DNA of 64,000 bases from positions 558,001-622,000 of the forward strand of contig NZ_CAJGZH010000002.1 of NCBI RefSeq assembly GCF_904846075.1. Direction: 5' to 3'. A program made the position numbers and the translations under genes. The notes below the pieces were generated by a model. It was given only the letters and a program-made list of their open reading frames with translations. It was not told the DNA's origin and did not search any database. Below, piece by piece: positions 58,541 through 64,000 of the stretch (positions are counted from its first letter, which is position 1; each line of letters opens with the position of its first letter). Origin of the DNA: Psychrobacter glacincola. Lineage in GTDB: Bacteria; Pseudomonadota; Gammaproteobacteria; Pseudomonadales; Moraxellaceae.

Positions 58541-59539
58541 TTAACGGCGGCTACTACGCACAAACAGCCAAATAAAGAAGGGACCGCCAAGCAACGCTAA
58601 AACGATGCCAACGGGCACATCCACTGGATAAGCAACATGCCGCGCCGCGCCATCAATGACGAGTAATAATATCGCCCCAAGCCAGCCAGACCAAATCATG
58701 AGACGCATACGTCCGCCGCCAAACAGAATAGCCAGCAGGTTTGGCACCATCATGCCAATAAAACCAATGACGCCTGCTAAAGACACCGCTGCCCCTGTTA
58801 ATAATGCCGAGGCAATCACGACCAAACAACGAACCATACCCACTTTGATACCCAAGGACTTAGCGGCTGCCTCACCTAACATCAACCCGTCCAACTGGCG
58901 ACCTAATGGCAATAAAATCGCTAAGCCTAAAACCATAGAAATAATTGAATATCGCAGCGGTACGAAGCCCGCTTCCGCCATACTGCCTGACAGCCAATTG
59001 GTCGCGGAGCGCAGCACCATGTCATCAGACATGAATAAAATCAGGCTGACGACAGCGGCACAAAAAGCACTAATGACAAATCCCAATATCAGCAAGCCCA
59101 TCTGCCCACCACCCAAAAACCGATGACAAGCGAGAATAAATAAACAGACCAATACGCTTCCGGTAAACGCCGCAAGCGGTATCCCAATGCCACCAAACCC
59201 CAACGCCAGAACCAAAACAACACCAAGCGCCGCGCCACCTGATGTACCGATTAAACTTGGGTCCGCTAAAGGATTTTCAAATAAAGCCTGTAATGCTGCG
59301 CCACTAACTGACAACGCCATACCAACCAGTAATGCCGTCACCACACGCGGATAACGCAGCTGCCAGATGGTGTCATCAAGATGATTGGGAATTGACCATT
59401 CACCAAAGCCAATACCAAGTGCCAACCAAATTAGCAGCACAGATGCGACAGTCGCGGCAACATAATAGATGCTAAGTTTGTGTTTTCCAGTTTGTGTAGA
59501 GATAGAAGCAGAAATCGTATTTGCCATGTGAGATGTCAT
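58541..59539 (-). CDS. hmuU: haemin ABC transporter permease (HmuU-like, FecCD family)
   Basis: A 332-residue inner-membrane protein with about nine or ten helices. LRYPRVVTALLVGMALSVSG, ALQALFENPLADPSLIGTSG and VIGFIGMMVPNLLAILFGGG are diagnostic FecCD segments. It starts 35 bp after the binding-protein gene. A second ATG four codons in (59527) is possible; neither has a strong ribosome binding site. Confidence 0.9.
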   Translation of the reverse strand: MTSHMANTISASISTQTGKHKLSIYYVAATVASVLLIWLALGIGFGEWSIPNHLDDTIWQLRYPRVVTALLVGMALSVSGAALQALFENPLADPSLIGTSGGAALGVVLVLALGFGGIGIPLAAFTGSVLVCLFILACHRFLGGGQMGLLILGFVISAFCAAVVSLILFMSDDMVLRSATNWLSGSMAEAGFVPLRYSIISMVLGLAILLPLGRQLDGLMLGEAAAKSLGIKVGMVRCLVVIASALLTGAAVSLAGVIGFIGMMVPNLLAILFGGGRMRLMIWSGWLGAILLLVIDGAARHVAYPVDVPVGIVLALLGGPFFIWLFVRSSRR

Positions 59540-59574
59540 TTTGTTGAATATGAGATAAAGTATTTTTGCTTAGG

Positions 59575-60432
59575 CTATTTTGCTACAGCGTTCAACTTTT
59601 TTAAGACGTCAGGCGAATGCAAGCCATAACGCAGAAAGTCATCTGCTGGCCAAAAATGTACGCCGCCCTTCTTGCCTGCGGCACTTGCTGCAATCTCAGG
59701 ACGTTTACTAAATTTACTGACCCCGCCAACCACTGCCTGATTATGATCGGCAATAATAATCACATCGGGCTTGGCGGCCAGCCAGCCTTCACGGGACATA
59801 GGTTTTAATCCCGATACGTTTGCAGCGTTAATCCCACCAGCTCGGCGAATCAACTCATCCCCTACCGTACCCTTACCTGCAACGATACGACCATCGTAAC
59901 TTAATAAATAACGCTTACCCGTCTTTGCCATTGGACTCATCCCTGTATTCCAACGCTTCGCAAGCTGCGATCCTTCAGATTTTTTATCAACGTAACTGCC
60001 GATAGATTTAATACTATTAGCAAAGGTGCTTACCTCTTCTTTGGGCGCGACATTAACGGCTTTAACCTTTAGACCATTTAAGCGCTGATAAATACTCGCA
60101 GGCTGCACCATATAACTGCCGAGCACTAAATCAGGCTTGACCGCCAACACTGACTCGGCGGTAATATTACGGTGCATACCCACGGCTGGCACGCTCTTTA
60201 ACGCTGGATTATGATTAGTCGCATCTTTACCAACCAATTTATCGGTCGCTCCTAGTGCCACCACGACGTCTGCAACATCGGGGCTCATCGCGACAATACG
60301 ATCATAAGCTTGGGCAGAAAGTGAGGGCACGGCAAATGCGCCAATAATGGCCGCAGTGCTGATAGCCCGACTCATCAATTTTTTATTTATCACTGAGTGA
60401 GTGATTACTGTGTTTGATAATGCAGAAGACAT
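59575..60432 (-). CDS. hmuT: periplasmic haemin-binding protein (HmuT-like)
   Basis: Cluster A-2 type periplasmic binding protein with a Sec signal peptide (AISTAAIIGAFAVPSLSAQA). The mature part begins YDRIVAMSPDVADVVVALGA, followed by LVGKDATNHNPALKSVPAVG and MHRNITAESVLAVKPDLVLG, the family pattern with a helix joining two lobes. The frame extends 27 codons upstream, but ATG 60432, six bases after AGGA, is preferred (285 residues). It captures the ligand delivered by the TonB receptor and hands it to the permease. Confidence 0.88.
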   Translation of the reverse strand: MSSALSNTVITHSVINKKLMSRAISTAAIIGAFAVPSLSAQAYDRIVAMSPDVADVVVALGATDKLVGKDATNHNPALKSVPAVGMHRNITAESVLAVKPDLVLGSYMVQPASIYQRLNGLKVKAVNVAPKEEVSTFANSIKSIGSYVDKKSEGSQLAKRWNTGMSPMAKTGKRYLLSYDGRIVAGKGTVGDELIRRAGGINAANVSGLKPMSREGWLAAKPDVIIIADHNQAVVGGVSKFSKRPEIAASAAGKKGGVHFWPADDFLRYGLHSPDVLKKLNAVAK

Positions 60433-60582
60433 AAGCATTCCTAATTTGCTAACGTAAAAAATGACACTATTAACAGAACCATTAACGTGTATTAAGCATC
60501 CCAAATAACTCATACAACAGCTATGGCTTATCCGTTATGTGAGTGTCAATATCGCAAAATTTACTGATTTTTTATGACGGGT

Positions 60583-61716
60583 TTACACGCTCTCTTCTTC
60601 AGCCATTGCAACTGCTGCTAAGGCTTCTGCATATGGATGCGCTTCGATGACCTTTGATACAATTTGCTGCCATGCTTCAAGCTCAGGCGTGCCTTCAATT
60701 CGCTGACCGAACACACTAAAGATACTGACGCCGTGACCATCAAAACCTTCTATACAAGTCACGATGCCATCTTTGGTTGGGCGCTTAACGCTCCACACTT
60801 GCGCCAATGCTTTGTCTTTTAAATGCAGCGTAAAGTCATTATGGTCTTTATCTAAAATATTAAACCAATCGCCCATGCGCTTGAGTGTCTGTACCGTTCC
60901 TGTCTGAATCTGCACCAGACCACTATTACCAACAAATATCATAATCGGACATTTGGCATCACGGGCCTGCGTAAATACCGCTTCGACCGCGCTAATATCA
61001 AGCTGCTGCGTCATCTGCTTTGGTGCTTGACGGTAGCTACTAGCACGATCGATATCGAGATTTTTTAATAATGAATGAAACTGATGCACATCCGTCATCG
61101 CCTGCCAGCCTTGCTGTAACTGCGTACGCTCCTCTTCACTTAATGCCTTGTAACGCCAGTCATTACGTGGCTCTTGTGCCTCTAACGTCAGCGTCTCATT
61201 ATTCACCGTTTGCTGCTGCTCCTGAATCATCGCTTGCCAGCGTGCAATAGTCTCAGCGCTTAACTCTCGTAGATAGACTTTGTCGATAGCAGCACCTTGG
61301 GCGTTATAGAACTGAATACTATAAGAGGGCTTATCCGCGCGGCTGGTATCCGTTACCGCCAGCATATGCCGCCATTGCCACATAAAGAATCGCAAATCTA
61401 GACCACCAACATTGAGTGCCAATCCCATCTTTTCGCCAAGCTTAAGATTATGATATGGCGCGGTTTTTTCATGCACGGCTAGCTCGTTTCTGACAATGCT
61501 TTCCATTTCACCAAAGTTCTCAAATTGCTTTAATACAGCTTTGCACTGATCACCCATATACTGGCTATAAGGCGAGGCTAACATCAGTTCAAACTCGCTG
61601 ATGCCTAGCGCAGCCGCTCCTTCTGTGGGAAATAGCATCGGTGTTTTTGCTTTTAATGCTTGGTATTGTTGCCACAGCTCAGTATTTTTTTTGGTTAACG
61701 ATAGCGGTTGACTCAT
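60583..61716 (-). CDS. hmuS: HemS/HmuS-family haem utilisation protein
   Basis: A 377-residue cytoplasmic haem-binding/degrading factor with the two-repeat HemS fold. N-terminal WQQYQALKAKTPMLFPTEGA is the usual haem-binding start, and the second repeat holds VFTQARDAKCPIMIFVGNSG, VQIQTGTVQTLKRMGDWFNI and DFTLHLKDKALAQVWSVKRP. The frame extends 41 codons upstream into sequence that is not family-like; the ATG at 61716 is six bases behind GGAG. It is the first gene on the minus side of a Fur-box region, divergent from a TonB receptor. It frees iron from or stores imported haem. Confidence 0.92.
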   Translation of the reverse strand: MSQPLSLTKKNTELWQQYQALKAKTPMLFPTEGAAALGISEFELMLASPYSQYMGDQCKAVLKQFENFGEMESIVRNELAVHEKTAPYHNLKLGEKMGLALNVGGLDLRFFMWQWRHMLAVTDTSRADKPSYSIQFYNAQGAAIDKVYLRELSAETIARWQAMIQEQQQTVNNETLTLEAQEPRNDWRYKALSEEERTQLQQGWQAMTDVHQFHSLLKNLDIDRASSYRQAPKQMTQQLDISAVEAVFTQARDAKCPIMIFVGNSGLVQIQTGTVQTLKRMGDWFNILDKDHNDFTLHLKDKALAQVWSVKRPTKDGIVTCIEGFDGHGVSIFSVFGQRIEGTPELEAWQQIVSKVIEAHPYAEALAAVAMAEEESV

Positions 61717-62181
61717 GATGGTCTCCATAAAATGAATAGCAGTAAAAAAGCCAATGATCTTGGCTATGTAGTATTGAGATATGAATATCTTCAGAAAATA
61801 GCAGAGACGATGACTATGATTGATATTTGATAAAACCAATGCCTGCTGTACTACAGTGCTTGCAATGATGCAGCAAGGATGTATTTATCAAGCAGGCTGT
61901 TAGCAATTATCGCTGCTAGTTCATCATTTATAATTTTGTCTCTAGGCTTCGGACGAAATCATTATGGCAACATTTTTTCACTTTGTAAATAATAATAATT
62001 ATCATTTACATCTTGATAATTGTTATCGTTTAAAATACTATATCTGGGCTTTGTTACTTAATCTATTGAATCAAGTAACCAAACCTTTAATAATTAATAC
62101 TATGAAAAGGTCGCTTTAGATCGCTATTTTTGTAGCAAAAGGTCTTTAAGCAGCGTGACTTTCTTACTTTCTCTTTTTACG
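61717..62181. other. divergent control region of the haem locus
   Basis: Between hmuS and the receptor gene. Contains two Fur-box-like sequences (61988-62027), described separately. A 51-codon plus-strand frame at 61964-62119 overlaps them and lacks family features. Confidence 0.55.
61988..62027. promoter_or_regulatory. Fur-box-like sequences
   Basis: 61988-62006 (AATAATAATAATTATCATT) matches the classical 19-bp Fur consensus at 14 positions. The palindrome GATAATTGTTATC at 62015-62027 is a second, partial match. Position between two divergent haem-uptake units supports iron control. Confidence 0.7.
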
Positions 62182-64000
62182 ATGGCTGTTTTATTTATGT
62201 CAATTTTAGCGTTTGATTTATCGTTGACTCATACGGGACTAAACACCCATCCCTCACCGCTGCGTCGTAGCCCATTAGCCATAAGTGTGGCATTAGCCTT
62301 GTTTGCATTTACGTCAGTTTCAGTCCAAGCAGCGCCAATTTTCTCAGAGACGAATGGTGATATGACTAACGATGCAGCCATGCCGAGCACACGTTTAGAC
62401 CCTATCGTGGTAACGGCGACTCGCTCTGAGCGCGCTTTAAGTGATGCGCCAGTTGCCCTGCAAGTACTCAGTCGCCAGCAGCTCGATGACAACCATGCTC
62501 ATACTTTGAAAGAAGCGCTGGCCTTGTTGCCCAATGTCTACTTACGTGAAGTCCACGGCAAGACAGGTTACGAAGTCAGCATGCAAGGCTTCACAGGTGA
62601 TCAAGTATTGGTGTTGATTGACGGTTTACCGATTACGGCAAGCACTGGCTCGACAGTAAACTTGAATCAATATATGAATATGGATATTGAGCAAATAGAA
62701 GTGGTGCAGGGAGCGGCATCAGCGCAGTTTGGTAGCGCGGCGATGGGCGGCGTCATTAATATCATCACCAAACCCATTGGCGCGGCAACAGGACATATCA
62801 CCACCGAGATTGCCAGCAATGGGCAGCAAAATCCATCTGGTAAAAAGCTAGATGCCAATAAGCGCTATGTAGAAGCCAGCGTGGAAGGGGCGTTAGATAA
62901 AAACCAGCGCTTTCACGCACGTCTATCAGGCTCGTATCTGGACAATGATGGTTTGAGCTTAGATCATGAAGCGTGGCCCAGATTAAAAGATGCCAGCGAG
63001 CAATCACAAGTCAGTGCCCGCCTCAGCTACCGCCCTGACGGTAACAACACATCAGGTAATAACAATGACCACAACGATAGCCGACTGGTCAAAAATTCTC
63101 AATATTGGCTAGAAGCCAGCCAATATAAAGAAGACGATATTAGTCGCTTTAATTACTATGTCGCGCCGCGCTATTTGGCACAGCAAAGAGATGAGCACAT
63201 CACCAAGCAGCGCTTTAGTATCGGTGCACGCGCTGATATCGCGCCGCATGTCGATGATCGCAGCAAGACTTATCGATTGTCCGCTCAAGCGCTGCATGAG
63301 GAATATCAAAGTGCATCCAATACTAAAACACAGCAAGCCATTACTAGTGCCCGTGATACAGAGATTAGTACGACGTTGGCACAAGCCCAGCTCGATCTAC
63401 CTGAGCTATTGCTATCCGATAAGCACCTTCATCTTATCCAAGTCGGCGGTCAGGTTCAGCAAGACAAGTTAAGCCAAACGAAAAACCAAGTCAGCGAGCT
63501 CATCAGCGATGACGTCAGCCGTGATGTCGGTGAGCTGTATCTACAAGATGATTGGCTGATTGGCGATAACTGGGAAGTGTTGAGCGGTATTCGCTATCAA
63601 AACGATGAAGACTTTGGTGGTCATACAGCGCCAAAAGTATCACTCAAATACAACCATTTGGATGCCAGCGGTCGTGACCATGTCTTTCGTAGCAGTATTG
63701 GCAGTGGTTATCGCGTGCCCAATCTAAAAGAACGCTACTACGTCTTTGACCATAGCAATTTGGGTTATAAAGTCATGGGCAATCCTGACTTGCAGCCTGA
63801 AACCTCAACCAGTTACCAGATCGGCTATCAAGGTCAGCTGAGCGACACCATGAATTTGACGGTTAATGGTTTTTATAACGAGATAGATGACCTGATTCAG
63901 ACCGATGAAGACAATGCGAGCTTTGAGGGAAATATCGCCATTTATAAATATATGAACGTCGATAGTGCCAAAACCTATGGCGGCGATATTGGCATTGACT
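62182..64000 (+). CDS. TonB-dependent outer-membrane receptor, probably haem (5' part, cut by window end)
   Basis: At least 606 residues, continuing past the window. A signal peptide (RRSPLAISVALALFAFTSVS, cleaved after VQA) lies unusually far in, about 25-30 residues from the start, so the start is uncertain (ATG 62182, ATG 62197, or GTG 62155). The plug has VVTATRSERALSDAPVALQV, VLIDGLPITASTG and QIEVVQGAASAQFGSAAMGG followed by VINIITKP. In the barrel, GYRVPNLKERYYVFD and NPDLQPETS resemble the conserved receptor motifs FRAP and NPNL. Haem is inferred from these and from the divergent hmu genes; another iron chelate is possible. Confidence 0.85.
   Translation, partial: MAVLFMSILAFDLSLTHTGLNTHPSPLRRSPLAISVALALFAFTSVSVQAAPIFSETNGDMTNDAAMPSTRLDPIVVTATRSERALSDAPVALQVLSRQQLDDNHAHTLKEALALLPNVYLREVHGKTGYEVSMQGFTGDQVLVLIDGLPITASTGSTVNLNQYMNMDIEQIEVVQGAASAQFGSAAMGGVINIITKPIGAATGHITTEIASNGQQNPSGKKLDANKRYVEASVEGALDKNQRFHARLSGSYLDNDGLSLDHEAWPRLKDASEQSQVSARLSYRPDGNNTSGNNNDHNDSRLVKNSQYWLEASQYKEDDISRFNYYVAPRYLAQQRDEHITKQRFSIGARADIAPHVDDRSKTYRLSAQALHEEYQSASNTKTQQAITSARDTEISTTLAQAQLDLPELLLSDKHLHLIQVGGQVQQDKLSQTKNQVSELISDDVSRDVGELYLQDDWLIGDNWEVLSGIRYQNDEDFGGHTAPKVSLKYNHLDASGRDHVFRSSIGSGYRVPNLKERYYVFDHSNLGYKVMGNPDLQPETSTSYQIGYQGQLSDTMNLTVNGFYNEIDDLIQTDEDNASFEGNIAIYKYMNVDSAKTYGGDIGID

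Noticed and set aside
61964-62119. 51-codon frame between hmuS and the TonB receptor (possible HemP)
   Set aside because: Composition is Asn/Leu-rich, it overlaps the Fur-like boxes, lacks a ribosome binding site and does not resemble HemP.

Overview
The window reads as a chromosomal segment of a gammaproteobacterium of the Moraxellaceae, most likely Psychrobacter. This is inferred from an AT-leaning composition, Acinetobacter-like ben/cat genes with a BenM/CatM-type regulator, a long hydrophobic-tailed acyl desaturase and the housekeeping genes; no 16S rRNA gene is present to prove it.

Left chromosomal part (1-26940). A cluster for reactive carbonyls and electrophiles (YqhD-like aldehyde reductase, CurA-like reductase, DJ-1/PfpI protein, glutathione S-transferase) is followed by an EmrB/EmrA-type efflux pair. 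Housekeeping genes follow: pdxH, glmM, guaB, a large MscS channel, cysS, a PduO-type cobalamin adenosyltransferase, a glycerophosphodiesterase, a fatty-acid desaturase, selO, maeB and cca. Most are closed by clear rho-independent terminators. An SDR remnant and a tRNA-Ile(CAU) gene end this part.

Genomic island (26969-51806). The 3' part of the tRNA plus its terminator is repeated 24.7 kb away (104 bp, 5 mismatches), so the DNA between has the form of a tRNA-integrated island. Next to the intact tRNA lies a frameshifted, truncated tyrosine integrase, cut by an IS3-family element that itself carries an IS256-family insertion. The cargo is (a) a GntP permease / iron alcohol dehydrogenase / MmsA-type dehydrogenase operon with a divergent IclR regulator and a perfect 17-bp palindromic operator candidate; (b) a frameshifted maleylacetate reductase; (c) a complete benzoate-to-central-metabolism set, catB-catC-catA-benABCDE-catIJFD, followed by benK, with one divergent LysR regulator. 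ATAC-N7-GTAT operators lie in front of both catB and benK. BenE/BenK import benzoate, BenABCD make catechol, CatABCD take it to 3-oxoadipate and CatIJF to succinyl-CoA and acetyl-CoA.

Right chromosomal part (51807-64000). It contains NAD-type malic enzyme maeA, an ABC exporter of the MacAB/DevBCA type split into adaptor, permease and ATPase, and a haem-uptake locus (ATPase, FecCD permease, binding protein, HemS/HmuS-like protein) divergent from a TonB-dependent receptor, with Fur-box-like sequences between them. The receptor gene runs off the window end.
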